Assembly (NCBI RefSeq): GCF_000191045.1
Contig: NC_015185.1
Coordinates: 248,001-312,000 of the forward strand
DNA: 64,000 bases
DNA from: Desulfurobacterium thermolithotrophum DSM 11699
Lineage (GTDB): Bacteria > Aquificota > Aquificia > Desulfurobacteriales > Desulfurobacteriaceae
Direction: 5' to 3'
The position numbers were made by a program, and so were the translations under genes. Below are positions 8,572 through 17,649 of the stretch, in pieces (the stretch's first letter is position 1; each line of letters opens with the position of its first letter). The notes beneath the pieces were generated by a model. That model did not search any database. It saw only the letters and a list, made by a program, of their open reading frames with translations, and was not told the origin of the DNA.

Positions 8572-9657
8572 ATGGAAAAAGCAATTATCGAAAGACTGGA
8601 CAGAATAGTAGAAAAGTTTAAGGAAATAGAAGAGAGTCTTGGAAAACCGGAGATTATTGCTGATCAAAAAAAGTTTCAAGCTCTAGCAAAAGAACATAAA
8701 GAACTCCAGCCAATCTATGAAACATACATGGAGTATAAAAAGACAAAGCAAGGAATAGAAGAAGCTATTGAAATAATAGAAAGTGCTAATGAAGATGAAC
8801 TAATAGAACTTGCAAAAGAAGAAAAGAAAGAATTAGAAGAAAGACTAGAGCAGTTAGAAGCTGAACTTAAAAAACTCTTGATTCCAAAAGATCCAAACGA
8901 TGAGAAAAATGTAATCTTAGAGATAAGAGCTGGAACAGGCGGAGAGGAAGCAGCTCTCTTTGCACAGGATCTCTTCAGAATGTACACAAGGTATGCAGAG
9001 AAGAAGGGCTGGAAGGTTGAAATCCTCTCTCTCAACGAGACAGGACTTGGTGGAATTAAGGAAGTTATAGCTACAATTTCTGGAAAAGGTGCCTACAGTA
9101 GGCTTAAGTACGAAAGTGGAGTTCATAGAGTTCAGAGAATTCCTGTAACAGAATCCGGTGGAAGGATTCACACATCTGCTGCAACTGTTGCAATTTTACC
9201 GGAAGCAGAAGAGGTTGATATTCATATAGATGAGAAAGACTTAAAGATAGATACTTACCGTTCTTCTGGTGCTGGTGGACAGCACGTAAACACGACTGAT
9301 TCAGCTGTAAGAATTACTCACATTCCAACAGGAATAGTTGTAACGTGCTCAAATGAACGTTCTCAGATCCAAAACCGTATAAAAGCTATGAAAATTTTAA
9401 GGGCAAGACTTAAAGAGCTCTACGAAAGACAACAAAAAGAACAACTTGATTCGGCAAGGCGTTCGCAAATTGGAAGTGGAGATAGAAGCGAAAAGATTAG
9501 AACTTACAACTTCCCTGAAAATAGAGTTACAGACCATAGAATTAAGTTAACACTTTATAACCTTGAAGAATTTTTAGATGGTGAGCTTGATGAAATGATA
9601 GATGCTCTTACAGCAGCAGAGCAAGCAGAAAAGATAGAAGCTCTCGCAAGAGAATAG
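8572..9657 (+). CDS. prfA: Peptide chain release factor 1
   Basis: 361 residues, the full bacterial RF1 length. The GGQ peptidyl-hydrolysis motif lies in [17 protein letters not shown] near residue 235, within the domain that enters the peptidyl transferase centre; an N-terminal coiled coil of about 100 residues precedes it. RF1 reads UAA and UAG stops in the A site. The usual partner prmC is not adjacent. Confidence 0.93.
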   Translation: MEKAIIERLDRIVEKFKEIEESLGKPEIIADQKKFQALAKEHKELQPIYETYMEYKKTKQGIEEAIEIIESANEDELIELAKEEKKELEERLEQLEAELKKLLIPKDPNDEKNVILEIRAGTGGEEAALFAQDLFRMYTRYAEKKGWKVEILSLNETGLGGIKEVIATISGKGAYSRLKYESGVHRVQRIPVTESGGRIHTSAATVAILPEAEEVDIHIDEKDLKIDTYRSSGAGGQHVNTTDSAVRITHIPTGIVVTCSNERSQIQNRIKAMKILRARLKELYERQQKEQLDSARRSQIGSGDRSEKIRTYNFPENRVTDHRIKLTLYNLEEFLDGELDEMIDALTAAEQAEKIEALARE

Positions 9658-9699
9658 TTTGGTAAACTTTTCCTTTCAGAACACTTTAAAGGGGCTATT

Positions 9700-10854
9700 A
9701 TGGCAATAAAAGAGGAATTCCTTCCAAAATGGATAGCATGGGAAATCACAAGACGTTGTAATTTAAACTGTATTCATTGCCGTTCTTCTTCGACAATGGA
9801 GTCAGAACAAGGAGATTTTTCTTTTGAGGACGGCAAAAAACTTATGGATGACATAGCAAAAATCTCAAAACCAACAATAGTTCTCACTGGTGGCGAACCC
9901 CTCTTAAGAGAAGACGTTTGGGATTTGGCTGCTTATGGTACAGAAAAAGGCTTTAGGATGTGTATTGCTACAAATGGTGTTTTAGTAGATGACGAAGTGT
10001 GTAAGGAAATGAAAAGAGTTGGAATAAAAATGGTATCTCTTTCTCTTGATGGCTCAACAGCTGAAATTCACGATGATTTTAGAAAGCAGCCTGGAGCTTA
10101 TGAAGGAGTAATGAAGGCTGCGGAGCTCTTTAAAAAACACGATATTCCATTTCTTATTAATTCCTCGTTTACAAAGAGAAATGCTTTTGATATTCCGAAT
10201 GTCTATAAAAAGGCAAGAGAAATTGGAGCAAGAGCCTGGTATATGTTTTTAGTTCTTCCAGTTGGAAGAGCTGAAGAAGCAAACGCAGAGCTCCTTAATG
10301 CCGAAGAAGCTCAATATTGGTTAAATTGGCACTATGAACTGGAAAAAGAGCTAATACTAAAAGGAGACAATACAATTTTAGTTCGTCCAACCTGTGCTCC
10401 TCACTACTATAGAATTTTTAATCAAAACGCAAAAAGAGATGGACTTGACTTAAAAAGACGTAACCTTGTTTTTGGAACAGGTGGTGGAAAGGGATGTGTT
10501 GCAGGACAATCGATTGCCTATATTGATTGCCATGGATGGCTAAGACCCTGTAGTTACTTCCCGATTTCAGACATAAACGTTTTTGATGTTCCGTTTGACC
10601 GTGCCTGGTTTGAATCAAAGATAATGCAGGATATGAGGAAGATTGAGGAGTACAAAGGAAGGTGTGGCGTTTGTGAATACGTTAAAATCTGCAATGGCTG
10701 TAGAGTAAGAGCTTACTGGGAGCATAACGATTACATGCACGAAGATCCAATCTGTAAATACGTACCTGTAAAAATGAAGGTTGGAATTAAGCATAAAGGA
10801 CTTCTTAATAAGACGCCAGAAAAAGGAGATGATATAAAAGATGTCACCCCCTGA
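9700..10854 (+). CDS. Radical SAM/SPASM protein, AhbC/AhbD/NirJ-like, tail altered by IS110
   Basis: 384 residues as read. The N-terminal radical SAM motif CNLNCIHC (Cys 20, 24, 27) and TGGEPLL are followed by a SPASM-type cysteine cluster (GCVAG, LRPCSYF, CGVC, CNGCR, PIC). The overall layout resembles tetrapyrrole-modifying radical SAM enzymes of the AhbC/AhbD/NirJ group, and hemE lies next after the IS. The last seven codons and the stop come from IS110 DNA. Joining the flanks across the element gives Lys-Gly-Val-stop, with the stop embedded in the hemE ribosome site, so the gene was probably operonic with hemE. The exact substrate is not determined. Confidence 0.75.
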   Translation: MAIKEEFLPKWIAWEITRRCNLNCIHCRSSSTMESEQGDFSFEDGKKLMDDIAKISKPTIVLTGGEPLLREDVWDLAAYGTEKGFRMCIATNGVLVDDEVCKEMKRVGIKMVSLSLDGSTAEIHDDFRKQPGAYEGVMKAAELFKKHDIPFLINSSFTKRNAFDIPNVYKKAREIGARAWYMFLVLPVGRAEEANAELLNAEEAQYWLNWHYELEKELILKGDNTILVRPTCAPHYYRIFNQNAKRDGLDLKRRNLVFGTGGGKGCVAGQSIAYIDCHGWLRPCSYFPISDINVFDVPFDRAWFESKIMQDMRKIEEYKGRCGVCEYVKICNGCRVRAYWEHNDYMHEDPICKYVPVKMKVGIKHKGLLNKTPEKGDDIKDVTP

Positions 10855-11025
10855 AATTCGGGACTATAGTAAAGAGGCAACCTTTAAAGGCAGGAGGCTG
10901 GATTTTTCCCTGGGGAATAAGCCCCGTGCGTGGAGATTAGCCGATGCCTCCTGCCGGCTAATTATAGTGGCGGGAAGCGCCGTATTGGAGTATGGGAATA
11001 GTCCCGAAGCAGAGGTTGCAAAACA
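10845..11025 (+). ncRNA. Candidate IS110 bridge RNA, copy 1
   Basis: The 220 bp between the element end and the transposase start are GC-rich and highly structured. An 11-bp perfect stem joins 10857-10867 with 10998-11008; ggcaggaggc (10889-10898) pairs with gcctcctgcc (10946-10955); small hairpins sit at 10912-10925 and 10969-10981; attagccg/cggctaat gives an alternative. Family knowledge: IS110 elements encode a bridge RNA upstream of the transposase that pairs with target and donor. The inner stem contains AGGAG and CTCCT, matching the insertion site. The exact RNA ends are unknown. Confidence 0.65.
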
Positions 11026-11047
11026 CAAAACATATCAGGGGGTAGAG

Positions 11048-12148
11048 ATGAAGGAGAAGGTAGAGAAAACACTGTATGTCGGAGTGGACTACCACAAAAA
11101 CAGCTTTACAGCAGCTTATTTAGATTGTCTGACAGGGATACTTAATACCAAGAAGTACGAAGCAGAAGAGTTAGAGAAATTTAAAAATCACCTAACAACT
11201 TTTAGGAAAAAAGGATATTCAGTAAAAGTTGCGGTAGAAACCTTAACAGGAGTAACATTTTTTACGGAGGAGATAAGGAACTGCGTTGATGAAATAACTT
11301 ACGTTAACACTAACAAATTTAAGAACATTCTAAAAGGTGTTAACAGTGCTAAAAACGACAGGATAGATGCAGAAACGATAGCCATTTACTATGAAATGGG
11401 CTTACTTCCGACAGTTTACGTCCCGACGAGAAAAGAAAAAGAGCTAAGGATAAAGATGAAAGAGAGAGATAGCTTTGTAGATATGAGAAAAGGGGTAATT
11501 AACAGACTTCATAGCCTATTGCTTGAATATGGGATAAAGACAAACAAGAGAGAACTCACCACGAAGAAAGGGATGGAAAGGATAAAGGAAGAAACGAAGA
11601 AGAAAGTGCCTCCGTCATTACGAGAAACGATATGGAGGCAAATAGAAACAATAGAATACTTAACAGATAAGATAAGAGAGACAGAAGAAGATATCAAGAG
11701 TTTTATAGGAGAAGATGAGGAGCTTAAGGGAAAAGTAGAACTTCTAAAAAGCATACCTGGAGTAGGAGATATAGTAGCTATAGCCTTTATATCTGCCGTA
11801 TGTAACGAAGAGAGGTTTGAAAACGGAGACAAGGTAGCGGCTTATTTTGGACTTGTTCCTCGTGTTAATAGCAGTGGAGACGAAGTTAGAAATGGAAGGA
11901 TAACAAAGAAAGGGGACAGCAGAACGAGGAACAAGATTATCCAGGCTACGAGAGCGTTATTGAACAGCAAGTTAGACAATTCAGTTAAAAGATTTTACGA
12001 AGGGTTAGTTAAGAAAGGTTTAGAGAAGAAGAAAGCGCTGATAGCTGCGGCGAGGAAATTGGTTAAAGTAATGTTCGCAGTTTTGAGAGAGAGAAGGCAA
12101 TTTATGGATTTTGTTGAAAATAAATGCAACCTCTGTGTTGGGGGTTGA
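11048..12148 (+). CDS. IS110-family transposase, copy 1
   Basis: 366 residues from the ATG at 11048, preceded by GGGGGTAGAG. The N-terminal DEDD RuvC-like domain shows YVGVDYHKN (Asp 14), VAVETLTG and KNDRIDAETIA. The C-terminal Tnp2 domain shows LKSIPGVGDIVAIAF, then FGLVPRVNSSGDEVRNGRITKKGD with the candidate catalytic serine. The frame is open upstream to 10841, but that part encodes the structured RNA and has no protein-like conservation. The enzyme is an RNA-guided recombinase in this family. Confidence 0.92.
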   Translation: MKEKVEKTLYVGVDYHKNSFTAAYLDCLTGILNTKKYEAEELEKFKNHLTTFRKKGYSVKVAVETLTGVTFFTEEIRNCVDEITYVNTNKFKNILKGVNSAKNDRIDAETIAIYYEMGLLPTVYVPTRKEKELRIKMKERDSFVDMRKGVINRLHSLLLEYGIKTNKRELTTKKGMERIKEETKKKVPPSLRETIWRQIETIEYLTDKIRETEEDIKSFIGEDEELKGKVELLKSIPGVGDIVAIAFISAVCNEERFENGDKVAAYFGLVPRVNSSGDEVRNGRITKKGDSRTRNKIIQATRALLNSKLDNSVKRFYEGLVKKGLEKKKALIAAARKLVKVMFAVLRERRQFMDFVENKCNLCVGG

Positions 12149-12170
12149 CATCTTTCATAGGAGTTTAAAA

Positions 12171-13211
12171 ATGAAAGACCATCCGATTTTAAAAGCGGCA
12201 AGAGGAGAAAAGACCGACTACACTCCTATTTGGATTATGAGACAGGCTGGAAGGTATTCTGAGAGGTACAGAAAGATCAGAGCTCAAGCTGGTAGTTTTA
12301 TGGAGCTGTGTAAGAATCCTAAACTTGCAGCAGAGGTTACTCTTATTCCAATTGAAGAAATTGGAATTGACGCTGCAATTCTCTTTTCTGATATCTTAGT
12401 TCCTCTCGAGAAAATGGGAATAGACGTTAGCTTTGTTGAAGGAAAAGGACCTATTCTCGAGCCAAAGGCTGAAAAGCTCGAAGACGTTGAGAAACTAAAA
12501 ATTCCAGAGCCTGAAAAAGATCTTCCTTACGTTCTTGAAACGATTCAGCTGATAAAGAAAAGACTTACAGATAGACCTTTAATTGGCTTTTCCGGAGCTC
12601 CATTTACTTTGGCAAGTTACATGTTAGAGGGTGGAAGTTCTAAAAACTATATTGCTGCAAAATCTACAATGTGGAATGAGCCAGAGCTTTGGGATGCTCT
12701 TATGTCAAAACTTGCAGAAACAGTTATAGAATATCTTTCATCGCAAATAAAAGCAGGTGTTGACTTAATTCAGATTTTTGATTCATGGATGGGAGTTCTT
12801 TCAAAAGATGATTATGAAAAGTTTGTCTTTCCTTACACAGAAAGAATTGTTAATGAATTAAAGAAAAGATATCCAGAAATTCCAATCATTCATTTTGGAG
12901 TTAACGCAGGGCATCTTCTTGAAGTTAACAACAGGTTAAGTGTTGATGTTATTGGTCTTGACTGGAAAACAGAAATACCATTTGCACTTGAGAGAATAGA
13001 CAAGTCAATTCAGGGTAATCTTGATCCTGTGACTCTTTTTGCAGACGAAAAGATAATAGAAGAAAGAGTGAGAAAAATTCTCATAGAAGGATTAAAAGCA
13101 AGAGGACATATCTTTAACCTTGGACATGGCATATTACCACCTACAGATCCAAAAAAGGCTAAGTTCTTAGTTGATACAGTTCATAAAGTAAGCAAAGAAC
13201 TTAGAGGTTAA
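12171..13211 (+). CDS. hemE: Uroporphyrinogen decarboxylase
   Basis: 346 residues. The N-terminal signature PIWIMRQAGRY, IGFSGAPFTLASYMLEGG and HFGVNAGHLL mark HemE, which decarboxylates uroporphyrinogen III to coproporphyrinogen III in the cytosol. The ATG at 12171 follows AGGAG (12159-12163), the same motif that borders the IS110 copy; the frame runs further upstream into the element but that is not gene. Together with hemG and hemH at 26-28 kb it shows a classical protoporphyrin-dependent heme route. Confidence 0.95.
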   Translation: MKDHPILKAARGEKTDYTPIWIMRQAGRYSERYRKIRAQAGSFMELCKNPKLAAEVTLIPIEEIGIDAAILFSDILVPLEKMGIDVSFVEGKGPILEPKAEKLEDVEKLKIPEPEKDLPYVLETIQLIKKRLTDRPLIGFSGAPFTLASYMLEGGSSKNYIAAKSTMWNEPELWDALMSKLAETVIEYLSSQIKAGVDLIQIFDSWMGVLSKDDYEKFVFPYTERIVNELKKRYPEIPIIHFGVNAGHLLEVNNRLSVDVIGLDWKTEIPFALERIDKSIQGNLDPVTLFADEKIIEERVRKILIEGLKARGHIFNLGHGILPPTDPKKAKFLVDTVHKVSKELRG

Positions 13212-13215
13212 TTTT

Positions 13216-14109
13216 ATGCGTTTAAGGTGGTTATTTACCTTTATTTTGTTTGTAATTGCTGTCATTTCTTCTTACTTTGCTCTCGAAAGCTATGCTGAAG
13301 TTAAGTTGAAAGAAAAACTTGACAGGAAACTTTCATCTTTACCTTTAGATATTACTTACAGGAAGTTTGACTATAAACTTTTAGAAAACACGATAACTAT
13401 TGAGAACCTTAGGGCATCTCAACTTGGCTATTCAATTTTTGCAAATAAAATAATTGTTGATCTCCCTATCTCTTATAGAAAAAAGGAAATTCCAGAAAAC
13501 CTTCACTTAAAAGTAGAAGGATTAGAAATTCCACTGAAAATGCCTTTTATTAGTAATTTCTCAAAAACCTTAAATCTTAAGGAAAAAACTATAAATTTTA
13601 TTCCTCTTAATTTAGATGTTAGCTATGCCTTCGATGGTAGTATATTAAAGGTAGAGTTTCTTACATCTTCTCCTTTATTTGGAGAACTTAAGACTGTTTC
13701 TTATTTTACAAATATCACAAAACAGAAACTAGAACTTTTAATTAATGGAAAAGCAGACAAGGAATATACTTTAAAAAGAATAGCTTTAGCTTACTTTGAC
13801 TTGATTTATAAAGATAGAGGGCTTGTTCAAAACTTTTTAAAGAAAGAAGCAAAACAACAAGGAATTTCTGTAGAAGAGTTTAAGAAAAAGCTTATTTACA
13901 CTATTGAAAGTAATTCTTCCAGTGAAAGTGTAAAAAAGAAAATAGTTTTCCCACTTGTTAGTTTTATTAAAAATCCTTCTTGCTTAGAAGTTTCATTAAA
14001 GCCCTCTGAACCTATTTCGCTTAAAGACGCTACGTATCTTCTAAATGAAAATCCAGAAGTTTTTTCACTAATTGAGAAATTAGGATTAACTCTTAAAACA
14101 TGTAATTAA
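13216..14109 (+). CDS. Unknown protein with N-terminal membrane anchor
   Basis: 297 residues, not recognised. An N-terminal hydrophobic segment (LFTFILFVIAVISSYFAL) acts as a signal anchor or uncleaved signal, and the rest is polar with alternating strand-like patterns, which suggests a periplasmic domain loosely like AsmA/YdgA-type proteins. There are only two cysteines, both near the C-terminus. It starts 4 bp after hemE and ends at a strong terminator, so it belongs to the hemE transcript. Confidence 0.7.
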   Translation: MRLRWLFTFILFVIAVISSYFALESYAEVKLKEKLDRKLSSLPLDITYRKFDYKLLENTITIENLRASQLGYSIFANKIIVDLPISYRKKEIPENLHLKVEGLEIPLKMPFISNFSKTLNLKEKTINFIPLNLDVSYAFDGSILKVEFLTSSPLFGELKTVSYFTNITKQKLELLINGKADKEYTLKRIALAYFDLIYKDRGLVQNFLKKEAKQQGISVEEFKKKLIYTIESNSSSESVKKKIVFPLVSFIKNPSCLEVSLKPSEPISLKDATYLLNENPEVFSLIEKLGLTLKTCN

Positions 14110-14131
14110 AAAGGGGAGAAAACTCCCCTTT
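14110..14131. terminator. Bidirectional intrinsic terminator between the hemE unit and acs
   Basis: AAAGGGGAG (14110-14118) and CTCCCCTTT (14123-14131) form a 9-bp stem with an AAAA loop. A- and T-runs on either side suit termination of both converging transcripts. Confidence 0.8.
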
Positions 14132-14134
14132 CCA

Positions 14135-16030
14135 TTAATCTTCGAGAGTTGAAAGATCTCCTGGATCAATTCCAAGTTCTTTAGCCTTAAGCACTCTTCT
14201 CATAATTTTTCCACTTCTTGTTTTTGGAAGTTTCCCTACAAATTCAATCTTAGACGGTACTGCAATAGCTCCAAGTTCTGCTTTAACGTGCTGTTTAAGA
14301 CTATCAACCAGCTCTTCAGATGAACTGTAACCTTTTTTCAAAATTACAAATGCCTTAATTGCTTCTCCTTTAATAGGATCAGGTATACCTATAACTGCAG
14401 CTTCTGCAACTGCTGAATGAGAAACAAGAGCAGATTCAACTTCCATTGTTCCAATTCTATGTCCAGAAACATTGATAACGTCATCTGCTCTACCAAGAAT
14501 CATTATGTATCCGTCTTCATCTTTAACTGCAACATCTCCAGCTGTATAACAGTTTGGAATAGTGTTCCAGTACTGCTCGTATCTTTTAGGATTTTTCCAT
14601 ATAGTTCTCATCATTGAAGGCCAAGGATACTTAACAACAAGAAATCCTCCTTTATCTGCTTTTACAGGATTTCCTTCTTTGTCAACGACATCTGCAACTA
14701 CACCAGGAACAGGTTTACCTGCTTTACCTGGTTTCATAGGAAGACTATCGATTGTTGTAATCATTACAGTACCTGTTTCAGTCTGCCACCAAGTATCAAT
14801 AATTGGACATCTTTCTTTACCAATAACTCTGTAGTACCACAGCCATGCTTCAGGGTTGATAGGTTCACCAACAGAACCAAGAAGTCTTAGGGAAGAAAGA
14901 TCATACTTGTTAGGCCACTCTTCTCCTGCTTTCATAAACATCCTAATAGCAGTTGGGGCAGTATAAAAGATGTTTACACCATATTTTTCTATTAATCTCC
15001 ACCATCTTCCAAAATCTGGATAATTTGGAGCTCCTTCTGCAATAACCTGTGTAGCTCCGGCAATAAGAGGTCCATAAACAATGTAGCTGTGACCTGTGAT
15101 CCATCCTGGGTCTGCAGTACACCAATAGACATCATTATCTTTTAAATCAAAAACGGTTTTCATGGAATAATAAGTTCCAACCATGTAGCCGCCTGTCGTA
15201 TGTAGAACACCTTTGGGTTTACCTGTAGAGCCGGAAGTGTAGAGAATAAAAAGAGGATCTTCTGAATCCATCACTTCAGGTTCACAATAATCAGAGCATC
15301 CGTTCATAAATTCGTAAAAATCAACTTCTTTTTCTCCAATAAGGTCAACCTTTGGTTCAAGTCTTCTAAGAACAACTACCTGCTTGATGAAAGAGAGTTC
15401 CATAATTGCTTCATCAACGATTCTTTTAAGAGGAATAGCTCTTCCTCTTCTAATAGTTACATCGGCAGTAATGATAATTTTTGCTTCTGCATCTTCTATC
15501 CTGTGTTTTAGAGCTGGTGCACTAAATCCAGCGTATACAACCGAATGAATAGCTCCTATTCGTGCACATGCAAGCATCGCAGCTATTTGCTCGACAACAA
15601 GAGGCATATAAATAACAACTCTATCTCCTTTTTTTATACCGGCTTTTTTTAAAGCGTTTGCAAGTTTGTTTACAAGTCTGTAGAGCTCTCCATAGGTAAC
15701 AACTCTTTCATTTCCAAGTTCATCTTCCCAAAAGAAAGCAACCTTGTTTCTCTTTCCGTTTTTAACGTGTCTATCAAGGGCATTAACTGTTATGTTTGTT
15801 TTAGCTCCAACAAACCATCTCGCATGAGGATAATTCCACTCAAGAACTTTTTTCCACCTTTCATACCAGAAGAGTTCTTTGGCAATACTTGACCAAAAAT
15901 TTTCAGGATCTTTTTCAAATTTTCTGTACTCAGCCTCATAGTCTTTTACATTTGCATTTTCTATAAACTCCTCTGGCGGTTGAACTACGATTTCCTGTTT
16001 TAATAAGTGCTCAAGTCTTTCTTCGGACAT
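14135..16030 (-). CDS. acs: Acetyl-coenzyme A synthetase (AMP-forming)
   Basis: 631 residues, the full Acs length. The adenylate-forming core has [18 protein letters not shown], then DTWWQTETG and [25 protein letters not shown]. The C-terminal [11 protein letters not shown] carries the catalytic lysine, a known acetylation site. The enzyme makes acetyl-CoA from acetate, ATP and CoA. I chose the ATG at 16030, with GGAGG five bases upstream (16036-16040), over the in-frame GTG at 16036. It is monocistronic and ends at the shared terminator. Confidence 0.95.
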   Translation of the reverse strand: MSEERLEHLLKQEIVVQPPEEFIENANVKDYEAEYRKFEKDPENFWSSIAKELFWYERWKKVLEWNYPHARWFVGAKTNITVNALDRHVKNGKRNKVAFFWEDELGNERVVTYGELYRLVNKLANALKKAGIKKGDRVVIYMPLVVEQIAAMLACARIGAIHSVVYAGFSAPALKHRIEDAEAKIIITADVTIRRGRAIPLKRIVDEAIMELSFIKQVVVLRRLEPKVDLIGEKEVDFYEFMNGCSDYCEPEVMDSEDPLFILYTSGSTGKPKGVLHTTGGYMVGTYYSMKTVFDLKDNDVYWCTADPGWITGHSYIVYGPLIAGATQVIAEGAPNYPDFGRWWRLIEKYGVNIFYTAPTAIRMFMKAGEEWPNKYDLSSLRLLGSVGEPINPEAWLWYYRVIGKERCPIIDTWWQTETGTVMITTIDSLPMKPGKAGKPVPGVVADVVDKEGNPVKADKGGFLVVKYPWPSMMRTIWKNPKRYEQYWNTIPNCYTAGDVAVKDEDGYIMILGRADDVINVSGHRIGTMEVESALVSHSAVAEAAVIGIPDPIKGEAIKAFVILKKGYSSSEELVDSLKQHVKAELGAIAVPSKIEFVGKLPKTRSGKIMRRVLKAKELGIDPGDLSTLED

Positions 16031-16197
16031 CTCCACCTCCCAAGTTAGTTAACTTCTTTTTTAATCATAGCAAAATTTTATATTTTTTCATGATTTAAAC
16101 AATGAATATTAAATTAATTGTATTTTTTCAAGAATTTGAGTCTATTTCCTTAAGTGGTTTGATAGAATAATTTTTGAAAGCAAATAAAGTTTTCAAG

Positions 16198-17649
16198 ATG
16201 GAAAAACATACTCTCTATATCTTCTTTTTGACTTTTTTGATAATTACGCTTCAAAGTTTTGGAACACCTTACTTTATCTTTTGTGTAGCAGTAACTTTCG
16301 TTTTATTAACTTGTTATTGGATTAGATTTAAACTAGTAGAGCTCTTACCTGGAATAGTCTTATCTATTTTCCTTTTAATTCTTCTCAAGCTAATTACTCC
16401 CATAGAAAATCCTCAAAAAGTTGTCTGGATAACAGAAAATTGGAATGATGAAAAAATAGCTCTGCTTTCAAACGGCTCAAAAGTTCCAATAGAAGAGGCA
16501 AAAATAGGTGATATTGTTGATGAAACAGGAAAAGTTATAAAAAGAGGAAACACTCTTATTTATTTTTTTCCAAACATAAGGTATGAACTTTATAAAAAGT
16601 TAAAGGAATCTATCTCTTTTCCTATTTCTGAAGTAGCAGGAGGAATTACTCTCGGAATTAGAAGGGAAATTCCGGATTCTGTTAAAAGCTACTTTCTTCT
16701 TTCAGGACTTTATCCATTTTTGGCTATTTCTGGACTTCATATTAGTATTGTAATAGGTACGATTGCTCTTCTTCTTAAATTCTTACGCATAAAAAAGCCT
16801 TTAACTAAAGCTTCTTTAATTGCTCTTTTTTTTATGCCTTTCACTGGACTTCCAACTTCAGCAGTTAGAGCTTATCTTTTTACTTTATTTATATCCTTAG
16901 GAGTAGAAAATTATAGAAAGTTTTCTCCCTTTTATCTTCTTGGAATAATTCTTTTTATTGCAGCAATAGGCAAAAATTTGTCTATTGGGGCTGTTCTTTC
17001 ATTTCTTGCTGTGACTGGAATAATTGTTGCTCTGGAATTTACGGAAAGCAAAATTATAAGGAGTCTTCTTCTTGCAATTGCTCCAGTTCTCTTTACTGCT
17101 CCTGTTGTTTTGTCAAAATTTGGTACTTTTAACTTGTTGTCCTTTATAAATTCTCAAATTGCAGGAATTATTTTTATTCCTTTTCTTATAACGACTTTTT
17201 TATCGGAAATTACTTTTTTTAAAGTTAATTTTATTAACAATTTGGCAGAAATTACAGGAAGTTTTTTCCTGCAATTTAGTAAGGAACTCTTTCTACTTAC
17301 AAAAAATTTTATTTTCTACTCAAAATTATCTCTTTGGATTTCAGGTATAACATTAGGAGTTATGTTCTTATTTTTACTTTCTAAAAAAAATAAACTTTCT
17401 TTTATCCCTCCAGTAATCCTTTTGTTTTATGCTTTTTTTCTTCCTACTGAGATTAACAATAAAACTTTTCTCTTGAAAGGTTACAAAATGAATTCATTTC
17501 AATTCATATCTAAGGAAGGACAGTCTCTTAGAAATTGTCTTATTTATTCTGATTATGTTTTCCCTTATGCAAAAAAATGTCTATATAAAAACAAAATTTT
17601 TGATAAAAGAGTTATAATTGCAACAAAACCTAAAGAGGTAAGAAAATGA
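16198..17649 (+). CDS. comEC: ComEC/Rec2-type membrane protein, short form
   Basis: About 483 residues, strongly hydrophobic with roughly ten membrane spans. FLAISGLHISIVIG and LPTSAVRAYLF are core motifs of the ComEC competence domain, the channel that moves single-stranded DNA into the cell. There is no C-terminal metallo-beta-lactamase domain, so this is the shorter ComEC form. Start choice is weak: ATG 16198 or TTG 16174, neither with a clear ribosome site. The stop overlaps the lysA start (ATGA). Confidence 0.78.
   Translation: MEKHTLYIFFLTFLIITLQSFGTPYFIFCVAVTFVLLTCYWIRFKLVELLPGIVLSIFLLILLKLITPIENPQKVVWITENWNDEKIALLSNGSKVPIEEAKIGDIVDETGKVIKRGNTLIYFFPNIRYELYKKLKESISFPISEVAGGITLGIRREIPDSVKSYFLLSGLYPFLAISGLHISIVIGTIALLLKFLRIKKPLTKASLIALFFMPFTGLPTSAVRAYLFTLFISLGVENYRKFSPFYLLGIILFIAAIGKNLSIGAVLSFLAVTGIIVALEFTESKIIRSLLLAIAPVLFTAPVVLSKFGTFNLLSFINSQIAGIIFIPFLITTFLSEITFFKVNFINNLAEITGSFFLQFSKELFLLTKNFIFYSKLSLWISGITLGVMFLFLLSKKNKLSFIPPVILLFYAFFLPTEINNKTFLLKGYKMNSFQFISKEGQSLRNCLIYSDYVFPYAKKCLYKNKIFDKRVIIATKPKEVRK

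Larger units (their letters stand above)
10829..12158 (+). mobile_element. IS110-family element, copy 1 (1330 bp)
   Basis: Ends were set by comparing the two copies. The element runs from ATGATATAAAAGATGTCA to TTGACATCTTTCAT and is flanked by AGGAG on both sides (10824-10828 and 12159-12163). The ends form imperfect inverted repeats, ATG...AAAGATGTCA then CCCCC, with a 4-base difference. The copy lies between the radical SAM gene and hemE and restores the hemE Shine-Dalgarno sequence on its right. The copy at 58491-59820 is the same length, inverted, and encodes an identical protein, so transposition was recent. Confidence 0.88.

Noticed and set aside
10841-11047. Coding extension of the IS110 transposase ([10 protein letters not shown]...)
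   Set aside because: The transposase has a good ATG and ribosome site at 11048, the extension is made of strong RNA stems and adds nothing expected of the family.
12111-12170. Upstream extension of hemE
   Set aside because: It lies in IS110 DNA; the ATG at 12171 has AGGAG and the family N-terminus.
14417-14834. Plus-strand open frames inside acs
   Set aside because: They are antisense shadows of a conserved gene, with no ribosome site or protein-like motifs.
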